Position numbers and translations under genes: made by a program
The notes under the pieces: generated by a model
What the model saw: the letters and a program-made list of their open reading frames with translations, nothing else
The model's database searches: none
What the model was told of the DNA's origin: nothing
Shown here: piece after piece, positions 26,068 through 34,675 of the stretch
Numbering within the stretch: position 1 is the first letter of the stretch
Layout: each line of letters opens with the position of its first letter
From: Aequorivita todarodis
GTDB taxonomy: Bacteria; Bacteroidota; Bacteroidia; Flavobacteriales; Flavobacteriaceae
Length of the DNA stretch: 64,000 nucleotides
Direction: 5' to 3'
NCBI RefSeq assembly: GCF_028561335.1
Contig: NZ_JAQQTG010000019.1
Span: 62,001 to 126,000, forward strand

Positions 26068-26532
26068 ATGTCTAAAGTTGAAGATTTTCTAACTTCGGAA
26101 GAAGAAGCTGCCATTATTGAAGCCATTCGCATTGCAGAAAAAAACACCTCGGGCGAAATACGCGTGCATTTGGAGGGCCAAGTTGACCCCTCCGACTCCC
26201 CTAAAGGGGAGAGAAAAGATGCCTTTGACCGTGCTGCGGAAGTGTTTGATATGCTGAATATGCACAACACCGCAGAACGCAACGGCGTGCTAATTTATGT
26301 TGCCGTAGATGACCGAACGCTCGCAATTATGGGCGACAAGGGCATCAACGATATTGTGGGCCAGAATTTTTGGGAAAGTACCAAAGACATCATCATTAAC
26401 CATTTTAAAAATGGCGATATGAAACAAGGTTTGGTGGAAGGAATCCTAAAAGCTGGCGAACAGTTGAAGAAACATTTTCCATATAAAAAAGACGATAAAA
26501 ACGAATTGCCGAATGATATTTCTATTGGGTAA
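26068..26532 (+). CDS. TPM domain protein
   Basis: A 154-residue TPM (TLP18.3/Psb32/MOLO-1) domain without signal peptide. TSGEIRVHLEG, RNGVLIYVAVDDRTLAIMGDKGI and GMKQGLVEGI-like motifs are present (NGDMKQGLVEGILKAGEQL). Residues about 41-50 (PSDSPKGERK) are translated from a G/C palindrome in the loop after the first strand. An ATG follows three copies of atctaac, which may be part of the leader. Confidence 0.88.
   Translation: MSKVEDFLTSEEEAAIIEAIRIAEKNTSGEIRVHLEGQVDPSDSPKGERKDAFDRAAEVFDMLNMHNTAERNGVLIYVAVDDRTLAIMGDKGINDIVGQNFWESTKDIIINHFKNGDMKQGLVEGILKAGEQLKKHFPYKKDDKNELPNDISIG
26188..26213. repeat. In-frame palindromic insertion in the TPM gene
   Basis: cccctccgactcccctaaag plus gggag. 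Translated PSDSPKGER between conserved strands. Confidence 0.7.
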
Positions 26533-26536
26533 AGCC

Positions 26537-26622
26537 ATAGCCCCTAACCCCTAAAGGGGAACAAAGGTTTCGTAGAATTGCCATTTTTAAACTTTTAAAC
26601 CCATAAACCCATAAACTTTTTA
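26537..26622. repeat. Repeat-rich gap between the two TPM genes
   Basis: Contains agcccctaacccctaaaggg, then aacttttaaac and two copies of ccataaa just where the start codon of the second TPM gene is expected. Confidence 0.6.
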
Positions 26623-27405
26623 TCTAAATATTACTTTTTACTGTTGCTTGTAGCAATCGGTTTTTTCTCCGAAAATGTTTCGGCCCAGTATGAGATTCCG
26701 CCGAAACCTGAAAAGCAGACCTCTCTTTACGATTATATCGACCTGCTTACGCCGTCCCAAAAAAATGCGTTGGAAAGTAAGCTGGTTCGCTATGCCGATT
26801 CTACCTCCACTCAGATTGTCTGTATTATTATCGGTTCCACAAACGGCGAGGACATTTCTATGCTCGGTGCTGAATGGGGCCAAAAATGGGGAATCGGGCA
26901 AAAAGAAGAAGGTAACGGAATTGTAATCACCCTCGCAAAGGACGACCGCAAAGTTGACATAAATACCGGCTACGGTATTGAATACCGTATTACCGATTTA
27001 ATGTCGGAACGCATCATCAACCGAATAATGATTCCCCAATTTAAAGAGGGAAATTACTATGCAGGTTTGGATCAAGGAAGTGATGCTATTTTTGCAGCAT
27101 TGAAAGGTGAATTCAAAGAAGACCGCGATTTCGGAAAAAAGGACGGAACGCCCATCCCCTTTTTCATTATTTTCATCTTTATCATTATCATCATTGCGCT
27201 TATGCGAAAAGGAGGACGCGGCGGTAAAGGTGGAGGCGGCGGAAGCTTGCTGGACATTATTGTGCTAAGCAGCCTTGGCCGCGGAGGTTTTGGCGGTGGC
27301 GGCGGAAGCTTCGGCGGTGGCGGAAGTTTTGGTGGCGGAGGAGGCTTTGGCGGCGGTTTCGGCGGAGGAGGCTTCGGCGGAGGCGGCGCTAGTGGTGGCT
27401 GGTAA
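26611..27405 (+). CDS. TPM domain membrane protein with glycine-rich tail
   Basis: A TPM domain protein with a signal peptide, the TPM domain (about 30-180), one membrane helix (FFIIFIFIIIIIALM) and a long GGG/F tail (about 200-264). No ATG exists at its start. The frame is open from 26599. A good signal peptide (NFLSKYYFLLLLVAIGFF) needs a start at the ATA at 26611. The only standard alternative, TTG at 26644, would leave a stub without a basic region. I chose 26611 for that reason; the start is uncertain. It follows lemA and TPM1 and probably works with them at the envelope. Confidence 0.8.
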   Translation: MNFLSKYYFLLLLVAIGFFSENVSAQYEIPPKPEKQTSLYDYIDLLTPSQKNALESKLVRYADSTSTQIVCIIIGSTNGEDISMLGAEWGQKWGIGQKEEGNGIVITLAKDDRKVDINTGYGIEYRITDLMSERIINRIMIPQFKEGNYYAGLDQGSDAIFAALKGEFKEDRDFGKKDGTPIPFFIIFIFIIIIIALMRKGGRGGKGGGGGSLLDIIVLSSLGRGGFGGGGGSFGGGGSFGGGGGFGGGFGGGGFGGGGASGGW

Positions 27406-27416
27406 ATCTAACTTAG

Positions 27417-28376
27417 TTAACCCATTTCCTCAACAAATTCAAAAGCCCGTACTACCGAATACGGATGATGTGAATATTTAGGCGGAAAGGCGCAATGCCC
27501 TCCGTGGGCAGGGGTTTCCAAAAACAGATAATCGTGGGCCTTGGCCATTTCCACGGGATGGTCTTTTGTCCCCAAAATTGGGTCGTCCCAAGCATTGATT
27601 ACTAACAACGGCAATTTTATTCCTGCAACTGAATTTCCCGGCGAAGCATTCAGATAATAATCGTCTAAATCGCTATAGCCACCGTGCACGGGAATGATGA
27701 ACCGAGTAACCACATCGTCAAAATTTTTGATGTATTTGGCAGCATCCGCAGGAACGGCATCGGGAAACTGGATGGATTTTGCGGCTATCTTCCATTTTAC
27801 CTTTCCTATAAACCGTCGCTGATAAATTTTACTGAATCCCGATTGCAATTTTTCGGCACTCGACCGTAACTGGAAAGGAGCCGAAATGGCTACCGCGGCC
27901 TTTACTTCCACTGGAATTTTACGCTTTCCCAAATAATTCATAATCTGGTCGCCTCCCAAAGAAAAACCAACTAAGAAAACTTGGGTAAAACCATTTTGCA
28001 CTACATGTTTTACTACATATTCCAAATCTTCTATAGAGGCGTGATGGTACAATTGGGGCAATAAATTCATCTGGCCGCCACAACTGCGATTATTCCACGC
28101 AAACACGGAATAGCCTTTTTCAAGAAAATAATTGGCGCATACGTTGTTGTAATTTTTTCGGGAATTGCCCTCCAGCCCATGGCAAAGAATCACTGCCTTT
28201 TGGGAATCCTGCAACTTATAATCCAGCAGCAGAAAATCGGCATCGGGCAATATCAGCTTTTTTCGGTCATAATCCGGGGGCCCAAATTTCCGGATGACCC
28301 CAGAATAGATGGTGGAAATATGCCCATTGTGAAAAATGGGGTCCGGCCGGTATGTGGATTTTTCCAGATAAGGCAT
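27417..28376 (-). CDS. Alpha/beta hydrolase, YheT/UPF0017 type
   Basis: A 319-residue hydrolase. LCHGLEGNSRKNY is the oxyanion region, VGFSLGGDQIMNYLG holds the nucleophile serine, ND-type acid in NAWDDPILG, and the histidine in THGGHCAF-like PAHGGHCAF. The family hydrolyses short esters; the natural substrate is unknown. It is convergent with the TPM gene, with an 11-nt gap. Confidence 0.88.
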   Translation of the reverse strand: MPYLEKSTYRPDPIFHNGHISTIYSGVIRKFGPPDYDRKKLILPDADFLLLDYKLQDSQKAVILCHGLEGNSRKNYNNVCANYFLEKGYSVFAWNNRSCGGQMNLLPQLYHHASIEDLEYVVKHVVQNGFTQVFLVGFSLGGDQIMNYLGKRKIPVEVKAAVAISAPFQLRSSAEKLQSGFSKIYQRRFIGKVKWKIAAKSIQFPDAVPADAAKYIKNFDDVVTRFIIPVHGGYSDLDDYYLNASPGNSVAGIKLPLLVINAWDDPILGTKDHPVEMAKAHDYLFLETPAHGGHCAFPPKYSHHPYSVVRAFEFVEEMG

Positions 28377-28523
28377 GGTTTGCTACATTGTCAGAAATTT
28401 CCTTTCTCCTTAAAGATAGGATTACATTTTCGGATTCTAAAATTTATTTGGGAAGAAAATCTAAAAGGTAATTGTCTTGGGAAACGGTCCAAAGAAATAA
28501 AAGCAGCAAATATCATAACAAAC

Positions 28524-28562
28524 CATATTCTGAATATTGAATATTGAATATTGAATATTGAA
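28524..28562. repeat. gaatatt tandem repeat
   Basis: Four tandem copies of gaatattga/gaatatt next to the der stop codon. Self-complementary, so it can form a hairpin. Confidence 0.75.
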
Positions 28563-28563
28563 A

Positions 28564-29868
28564 TTACTTCTTCCTAAAATAAACCGTAATTGGAACCCCG
28601 GTAAAATCAAAGTTTTCCCGAAGTTTATTCTCAATAAAACGTTTGTACGGGTCTTTTACATATTGCGGCAAGTTGCAGAAAAACGCAAAACTTGGGTAGG
28701 GCGTGGGCAATTGTGTGCAGAACTTTATTTTAACATATTTAGCCTTATAAGCTGGCGGCGGATAGGCTTGGATAATGGGAAGCATCACTTCGTTGAGCTC
28801 GCTCGTTTTAATCTTTTTGCTACGGTTTTGGTACACCTCTACCGCCGTTTCAATGGCTTTATATATGCGCTGTTTTGTCAACACCGAAACGAAGATGATG
28901 GGTACATCCACAAAAGGTTCAATTTGCTGACGGATGTATTTTTCATAATCCTTTACGCTGCTGGTATCTTTATCTTCCACCAAATCCCACTTATTGGCAA
29001 GTATCACGATCCCTTTATTATTGCGCTGTGCAAGCCAGAAAATGTTCTCCACTTGCCCGTCAAAACCGCGGGTAGCGTCAAAAATAAGGATGATAACATC
29101 GCAATGCTCTATGGCGCGGACGCTTCTCATTACGGAATAAAATTCCAAGTCTTCCTTTACCTTGCTCTTTTTGCGGATTCCGGCCGTATCAACCAAATTG
29201 AACTCAAAGCCGAAACGGTCGTATTTTGTATCGATACTATCGCGCGTAGTTCCCGCGATGTCTGTAACTATATATCTATCCTTACCTATCAAAGCATTGA
29301 TGAACGAAGATTTTCCCGCGTTCGGACGACCCACAACTGCAAATCGTGGGAGCTCACTGTCATCCGGCTCTTCCCTTTCTGGCAAGACCTTTACCAAATC
29401 GTCCAACAATTCTCCAGTTCCGCTACCGTTAATACTGGAAATATTATATTGGTTTTCAAACCCAAGCGAATAAAACTCCAAAGCATCATTCACCCGAGAA
29501 GCAGCATCCACTTTATTGATTGCCAAAAAAATTGGTTTTTTTGAACGGCGAAGCAATTTTGCAACCTCTTGGTCCATTCCCGTAACGCCACTTTCCACGT
29601 CAACCATAAAGATTATTGCATCTGCTTCATCAATGGCGAGTTCCACTTGCTTGTCAATTTCGGCTTCAAAAATATCGTCGCTTCCCTTCACATAACCGCC
29701 TGTGTCTATCAACGAAAATTCCTTTCCGTTCCAGTCGCTTTTTCCGTAGTGGCGGTCGCGCGTAACGCCGCTCACGGCATCCACAATGGCTTCCCTGCGC
29801 TGAATCAATCTATTGAAAAAGGTAGATTTTCCTACATTCGGTCTTCCTACGACGGCAACAATGCTCAT
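28564..29868 (-). CDS. der: Ribosome biogenesis GTPase Der
   Basis: A 434-residue double-GTPase (EngA). First G domain: [23 protein letters not shown]. Second: [23 protein letters not shown]. The C-terminal KH-like domain ends VYFRKK. Der helps mature the 50S subunit. A frame continues 15 codons upstream, but that part reads from a ggcaggcagg repeat; the start at [11 protein letters not shown] matches the family. Confidence 0.95.
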   Translation of the reverse strand: MSIVAVVGRPNVGKSTFFNRLIQRREAIVDAVSGVTRDRHYGKSDWNGKEFSLIDTGGYVKGSDDIFEAEIDKQVELAIDEADAIIFMVDVESGVTGMDQEVAKLLRRSKKPIFLAINKVDAASRVNDALEFYSLGFENQYNISSINGSGTGELLDDLVKVLPEREEPDDSELPRFAVVGRPNAGKSSFINALIGKDRYIVTDIAGTTRDSIDTKYDRFGFEFNLVDTAGIRKKSKVKEDLEFYSVMRSVRAIEHCDVIILIFDATRGFDGQVENIFWLAQRNNKGIVILANKWDLVEDKDTSSVKDYEKYIRQQIEPFVDVPIIFVSVLTKQRIYKAIETAVEVYQNRSKKIKTSELNEVMLPIIQAYPPPAYKAKYVKIKFCTQLPTPYPSFAFFCNLPQYVKDPYKRFIENKLRENFDFTGVPITVYFRKK

Positions 29869-29978
29869 AATCTTAATTTTAGGGCCAACCTGAATTTTGG
29901 CAGGCAGGTGCAAAAATAGCTTTTAGTTGGCAGAAAAAATACTATTTTAACGGCTTTAAAGAACAAAATATTTATAAT

Positions 29979-30070
29979 GACTTAAGACTGTAGGACATAA
30001 GACGTATGACTAAATATTTTCAATTTAAAATAAAAGAAGTCATATATCCTATGTCCTTTTGTCCTATATC
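29979..30070. repeat. gtcttatgtcc repeat mosaic upstream of der
   Basis: Left gacttaagactgtaggacat, right tatcctatgtccttttgtcc as imperfect inverted arms. It occupies much of the space between der and the divergent gene at 30121. Confidence 0.65.
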
Positions 30071-30120
30071 AATGCAATAATTTATGGTATATGCAATCAT
30101 TAAAACGAATCAATTAAAAT

Positions 30121-30639
30121 ATGCTTTCGAATGAAATAGTCTTACGCCCACGTTTTCAAAAGGAGCTGGCGCAGCCCTGCACGAAATTGCTCGCGAAATT
30201 TTCGGAAGCAAAAAAATCACAAAACAGATTTGTAATTTCCTGCGTGGACGACCATATTTTTATAAAATTACCGAAACAGGAACAGCACTTTTGGTCGCCG
30301 CAACTGCATTTGGAAATAACTGCAAAAGATGAAAACTCCTGTTCCCTCCAGGGTTTTTTCGGGCCGAACCCAACTGTGTGGACCATGTTTATGTTTCTGC
30401 ATGTTGCAGTGGGTATTCTATTTATGGTAGATTTGACTTGGCTGTACTCCAATTACAATTTAGGAAACACTATCGGTTTGCAAATTGGTATCGCTATATT
30501 TTTAGTGGTGGTCTGGATTCTCCTATATTTTGCCGGAGCGATGGGAAAGAAAAAAGGAAAACCCGGAATGCGCGAGCTGTATGATTTTATGAATGAGATT
30601 GTTGAAAATTCCAAATTTCAAGCACCAAATTCCAAATAA
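30121..30639 (+). CDS. Conserved membrane protein between der and era
   Basis: A 172-residue protein that I know only as a conserved flavobacterial protein in this location. An N-terminal soluble part (FVISCVDDHIFIKLP, about 37-90) precedes two membrane helices (MFMFLHVAVGILFMVDLTWL and IGLQIGIAIFLVVVWILLYF). The last ten residues (NSKFQAPNSK) are translated from the aaattccaaa repeat, so the original stop was probably replaced by the repeat. No function can be given. Confidence 0.75.
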   Translation: MLSNEIVLRPRFQKELAQPCTKLLAKFSEAKKSQNRFVISCVDDHIFIKLPKQEQHFWSPQLHLEITAKDENSCSLQGFFGPNPTVWTMFMFLHVAVGILFMVDLTWLYSNYNLGNTIGLQIGIAIFLVVVWILLYFAGAMGKKKGKPGMRELYDFMNEIVENSKFQAPNSK

Positions 30640-30800
30640 ATCTCAAAAAAATAAATTCCAAATTCCAAGACACGCAATTTAAAATTTGATGCTTTAAAAA
30701 GCCTCACTCCAGCTCTCCCAATGGAAGAGAGCAATCCCCCCTTTGAAGGGGGTTAGGGGGATGTTATGGAATTTGGAATTTGAAATTTGGAATTTATTTC
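30606..30800. repeat. Repeat mosaic between the membrane protein gene and era
   Basis: aaattccaaa copies at both ends (30606-30690 and 30768-30800, the latter inverted as ttggaatttgaaatttggaa) enclose a ccccctttgaagggggttag element (30737-30762). Together they form one long imperfect inverted repeat. Confidence 0.7.
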
Positions 30801-31681
30801 TGGTTGTACCCAAATCGCCGAAGCTGCTTTTCGTTACTTCTCCAATCTTTATTAACCTTCACGTAAAGTTCGAGATGGATTTGCTTTCCAAAGAATTTCT
30901 CCAAATCCTTTCGGGCTTCAGTGCCCACACGCTTTAAAGCCGAACCTTTGTGACCGATGATAATCCCTTTTTGCGTTTCGCGCTCCACCATAATGATACT
31001 GCGGATGCGGATGATGTTTTCGTCCTCAAAAAATTCCTCGGTATCAATTTCAACGGAATAGGGAATCTCCTTTTTGTAGTGCATCAGTATTTTTTCGCGT
31101 ATGGCTTCGTTTACGAAAAATCGCTCGGGTTTATCAGTCAACTGATCTTTTGGATAAAATGGCGGTGATTCGGGAAGCAATTCAATAATTCGATTAAAAA
31201 CTTCGGGAACCCCAAAATTTTGAAGTGCCGAAATAGCGAAAATTTCGGCATTCGGAACTTTTTCCTGCCAAAGCTTTAAGGCTTCGGAAAGCAGCTCCTC
31301 GTTGCCTTTGTCTATTTTGTTTATAAGAAGTAATACGGGAATTTTAGCATTTGTGATTTTTTTGAAAAATTCCTCATCCTTGAGTTCCTTTTCGCCCAAT
31401 TCAACCAAATACAAAAGAATATCGGCATCCTCAAAAGCAGATTTCACAAAATCCATCATACTTTCCTGCAATTGGTAGGCAGGTTTTATGATTCCGGGCG
31501 TATCGCTCAAAAGCACTTGAAAGTCATCGCCGTTCACAATTCCCAAAATGCGGTGGCGCGTGGTCTGCGCCTTGGAAGTGATGATGGAAAGCCGTTCACC
31601 CACAAAAGCGTTCATCAGCGTGCTTTTGCCCACGTTTGGGTTTCCAATAATATTTACGAATCCGGCCTTGTGTTTTGTCAT
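30794..31681 (-). CDS. era: GTPase Era
   Basis: A 295-residue Era. GNPNVGKSTLMNAF (G1), TTRHRILG (G2), SDTPGI (G3), NKIDKG (G4) and SALQNFG (G5) are followed by a type II KH domain with IIGHKGSALKRVG. It binds 16S rRNA in 30S assembly. The C-terminus GYNQK is next to the aaattccaaa repeat. Confidence 0.96.
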   Translation of the reverse strand: MTKHKAGFVNIIGNPNVGKSTLMNAFVGERLSIITSKAQTTRHRILGIVNGDDFQVLLSDTPGIIKPAYQLQESMMDFVKSAFEDADILLYLVELGEKELKDEEFFKKITNAKIPVLLLINKIDKGNEELLSEALKLWQEKVPNAEIFAISALQNFGVPEVFNRIIELLPESPPFYPKDQLTDKPERFFVNEAIREKILMHYKKEIPYSVEIDTEEFFEDENIIRIRSIIMVERETQKGIIIGHKGSALKRVGTEARKDLEKFFGKQIHLELYVKVNKDWRSNEKQLRRFGYNQK

Positions 31682-31700
31682 TTCTTTGGAATTGATATTG

Positions 31701-31728
31701 CAAATTTAAGGCTTAAATCCCGAAACAA
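31701..31728 (-). promoter_or_regulatory. Promoter of era
   Basis: Minus strand TTG, 17 nt, TAAATTTG, 19 nt upstream of the era start. Confidence 0.5.
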
Positions 31729-31781
31729 TGGATTTGGTCCAATTTTAAAACTTTCAGCCTTGAAATCCTTACTTTTGTGAA

Positions 31782-31952
31782 ATGCTTTTTCCAAAGAAAA
31801 AAATAGAGCTCGAAGAAGGCGATTATTACTTAACGCCCGAAGGCTACAAATGCTTTACGGAGCAATACCATTTAAAGCGTGGCTATTGCTGTGAAAGTGG
31901 CTGCCGCCATTGTCCCTACGGCTTTGACAAAAAAACTGGGAAGCATCAATAA
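31782..31952 (+). CDS. Small cysteine-rich DUF5522-like protein
   Basis: A 56-residue gene. The sequence holds YYLTPEGYKCFTEQYHLKRG then YCCESGCRHCPYGF, the C-x-CC-x3-C-x2-HCPYG pattern of DUF5522-like proteins, probably a metal-binding knuckle. A TACTTTTG box ends 4 nt before the ATG, so the mRNA may be nearly leaderless. It is divergent from era and lies 15 nt before hutU on the same strand. Confidence 0.8.
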   Translation: MLFPKKKIELEEGDYYLTPEGYKCFTEQYHLKRGYCCESGCRHCPYGFDKKTGKHQ

Positions 31953-31967
31953 AAATATTTTTAGAAA

Positions 31968-33986
31968 ATGACTTTTAAAGAACTAATTCAACAAGGCATT
32001 CCATCAGTTTTACCTGAAAAGAAACCTTACGATCCATCCATAAACCACGCACCAAAACGAAAGGAAATCCTTTCAAAGCAAGAAAAGGAACTCGCGCTGC
32101 GCAACGCCCTTCGCTATTTTGAGCCGAAACACCACGCCACGCTCCTACCCGAATTTCGCGAGGAGCTGGAAAAATACGGGCGCATTTATATGTACCGTTT
32201 CCGTCCCGATTATAAAATGTCCGCCCGGCCCATTGAGGAATATCCGGGTAAATGTGAGCAGGCAAAGGCGATAATGCTGATGATTCAAAATAACTTGGAT
32301 TATGCCGTGGCGCAACATCCGCATGAGTTGATTACCTATGGCGGTAACGGTGCCGTTTTCCAAAACTGGGCGCAGTATCTTTTGGTGATGAAATACCTTT
32401 CGGAAATGACCGACGAGCAAACATTGGCTGTTTATTCTGGGCATCCGATGGGTTTATTTCCTTCACACAAAGACGCGCCGCGAGTGGTGGTTACCAACGG
32501 AATGATGATTCCGAATTATTCAAAACCGGACGACTGGGAAAAATTCAATGCGCTCGGCGTAACCCAATACGGCCAAATGACCGCTGGAAGTTATATGTAC
32601 ATTGGCCCGCAGGGAATTGTTCACGGAACCACGATTACCGTTTTGAATGGTTTCAGAAAAATTAAAAAAGAACCAAAGGGCGGTTTGTTCGTAACTTCCG
32701 GTCTCGGCGGCATGAGCGGCGCGCAACCCAAAGCCGGGAATATTGCAGGCTGTGTAACGGTCTGTGCCGAAGTGAACAAAAAAGCAACCGAAACCAGACA
32801 TAGCCAAGGCTGGGTGGATGAAGTGATTTCAGATTTGGATATGATTTCAAAACGTGTAAAAGAAGCATTGGCGAATAAGGAAACCATTTCGATTGCCTAC
32901 GACGGAAATGTGGTGGAAGTTTGGGAAAAATTTGCCGAAGAAAATATACATGTTGATTTGGGAAGTGACCAAACTTCCCTTCACAATCCGTGGGCGGGCG
33001 GGTATTATCCAGTTGGTTTGAGTTATGAAGAAGCCAACGAAATGATGGCAAACAATCCCGAACAATTCAAAAACGAAGTGCAAAAAAGTTTGCGCCGTCA
33101 AGTGGAAGCCATCAACAAGCACACTGCAAAAGGCACCTATTTCTTCGATTACGGAAATGCGTTTCTTTTGGAAGCCTCGCGAGCAGGTGCAAAAATTTAC
33201 AAGGATAAGAATGGAGCGTTCGTGAGCTCCCCTTCCCTTCGGGAAGGGGCTGGGGGATGGGCCTATCCCTCCTATGTGCAAGATATAATGGGCCCCATGT
33301 GTTTCGATTACGGTTTTGGGCCGTTCCGTTGGGTATGCGCTTCGGGCAATTCCGAAGATCTTCAAAAAACGGATGAAATCGCTTGTGGAGTTTTGGAGGA
33401 ATTGATGAAAAATTCACCAAAAGAAATCCAGCAACAAATGCAGGATAACATCACTTGGATTAAAGGCGCGCAGGAAAACAAATTGGTTGTTGGTTCGCAA
33501 GCACGCATACTTTATGCAGATTCTGACGGACGTGTGCAGATTGCTTCGGCTTTCAACAAAGCTATTTCAGAGGGAAAAATTGGTCCAGTTGTTTTGGGGC
33601 GTGACCATCACGATGTTTCGGGGACCGATTCGCCATATCGCGAAACTTCAAATATATACGATGGAAGCAGGTTTACGGCCGATATGGCCATCCAAAACGT
33701 AATCGGCGATAGCTTCCGCGGCGCCACATGGGTGAGCATCCACAACGGTGGTGGCGTAGGTTGGGGCGAAGTGATAAATGGAGGTTTCGGAATGGTTCTT
33801 GATGGTAGTACAGATGCGCAACGGCGACTTGAAAATATGCTTTTCTGGGATGTAAATAACGGAATAGCTCGGCGCAGTTGGGCACGGAATGACGGAGCGG
33901 TTTTCGCAATAAAACGCGCGATGGAGAACAATCCGCAGTTAAAGGTTACGCTTCCCAATTTCGTTGATGACAATTTATTCACTTAA
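31968..33986 (+). CDS. hutU: Urocanate hydratase
   Basis: A 672-residue urocanase, of the longer Bacteroidota type. It converts urocanate to imidazolone propionate in histidine breakdown, using a tightly bound NAD. GGNGAVFQNWAQYL, SGLGGMSGAQPKA, DQTSLHNPW and FRWVCASG are typical. Residues about 420-433 (SSPSLREGAGG) are a translated palindromic insertion just before the conserved YPSYVQDIMGPMCFDYG. No other hut gene is in the window. Confidence 0.94.
   Translation: MTFKELIQQGIPSVLPEKKPYDPSINHAPKRKEILSKQEKELALRNALRYFEPKHHATLLPEFREELEKYGRIYMYRFRPDYKMSARPIEEYPGKCEQAKAIMLMIQNNLDYAVAQHPHELITYGGNGAVFQNWAQYLLVMKYLSEMTDEQTLAVYSGHPMGLFPSHKDAPRVVVTNGMMIPNYSKPDDWEKFNALGVTQYGQMTAGSYMYIGPQGIVHGTTITVLNGFRKIKKEPKGGLFVTSGLGGMSGAQPKAGNIAGCVTVCAEVNKKATETRHSQGWVDEVISDLDMISKRVKEALANKETISIAYDGNVVEVWEKFAEENIHVDLGSDQTSLHNPWAGGYYPVGLSYEEANEMMANNPEQFKNEVQKSLRRQVEAINKHTAKGTYFFDYGNAFLLEASRAGAKIYKDKNGAFVSSPSLREGAGGWAYPSYVQDIMGPMCFDYGFGPFRWVCASGNSEDLQKTDEIACGVLEELMKNSPKEIQQQMQDNITWIKGAQENKLVVGSQARILYADSDGRVQIASAFNKAISEGKIGPVVLGRDHHDVSGTDSPYRETSNIYDGSRFTADMAIQNVIGDSFRGATWVSIHNGGGVGWGEVINGGFGMVLDGSTDAQRRLENMLFWDVNNGIARRSWARNDGAVFAIKRAMENNPQLKVTLPNFVDDNLFT
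33227..33262. repeat. In-frame palindromic insertion in hutU
   Basis: ccccttcccttcgggaaggg plus gctgggggatg. Translated SPSLREGAGGW between GAFV and YPSYVQD. Confidence 0.8.
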
Positions 33987-34034
33987 AAGAAAAAACCGCC
34001 ACGAATTCACTAATATGCATTCGTGGCAAAAAAA

Positions 34035-34583
34035 ATGACAACTATGAAAGCACTTAAATTCTTACCCCTTCTCTTGCTTTTTGTTTTCGCTTCCTGCACC
34101 ACCGTTCGCGTGGCCACCGATTATGACAAAGAAGCAAATTTTAATCAGTACAATTCCTTTGCTTTTTTTAAGCCGGGAATAGACAAGGCTGAAATCAGCG
34201 ACCTCGACAAAAAGCGCATTCTTCGCGCTATTGAGGCGGAACTTTCGGCGAAAGGAATGTCCAAATCAGAAAGTCCTGATTTGCTGGTCAGTATTTTTAC
34301 CAAAGAACGTGAACGTGTTGACGTTTATAACAACAGTTTTGGATACGGTTGGGGCTGGAATCCTTGGTATTATGGAGGTTATTATGGAAGCAGCAACGTT
34401 TCGAGAACTCCTGAAGGCACGCTTTACATAGACCTGATTGATGCAAAAACCAACAATCTGGTTTGGCAAGGCATGGGCAGCGCAGATTTGGTGACCAGTA
34501 ATATGGAAAAAAAGGAAGAACGCATCCGTGAAATTGTAGCCAAAATTTTGGCGGAATATCCGCCCGGAACGCCTAAGAAATAA
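34035..34583 (+). CDS. DUF4136 lipoprotein
   Basis: A 182-residue lipoprotein (start at MTTMKALKF; the inner ATG at 34044 is also possible). Lipobox VFASC with the Cys near residue 21, then TTVRVATDYDKEANF and the DUF4136 domain with YNSFAFFKPG, a glycine/tyrosine loop (YGWGWNPWYYGGYYG) and YIDLIDAKTNNLVWQG. Role unknown; these are outer-membrane-associated lipoproteins. Confidence 0.87.
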   Translation: MTTMKALKFLPLLLLFVFASCTTVRVATDYDKEANFNQYNSFAFFKPGIDKAEISDLDKKRILRAIEAELSAKGMSKSESPDLLVSIFTKERERVDVYNNSFGYGWGWNPWYYGGYYGSSNVSRTPEGTLYIDLIDAKTNNLVWQGMGSADLVTSNMEKKEERIREIVAKILAEYPPGTPKK

Positions 34584-34587
34584 TTTT

Positions 34588-34628
34588 AAAAAAGGCTTTT
34601 ATGCAGACGGTATAAAAGCCTTTTTTTT
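34588..34628 (+). terminator. Intrinsic terminator after the DUF4136 gene
   Basis: Stem aaaaaaggctttta / tataaaagcctttttt with nine-base loop and a run of T. Confidence 0.85.
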
Positions 34629-34675
34629 ACCTTTACCCGTAATGTTAGAATCCATCATCAAAAAATTGCTTCCCC

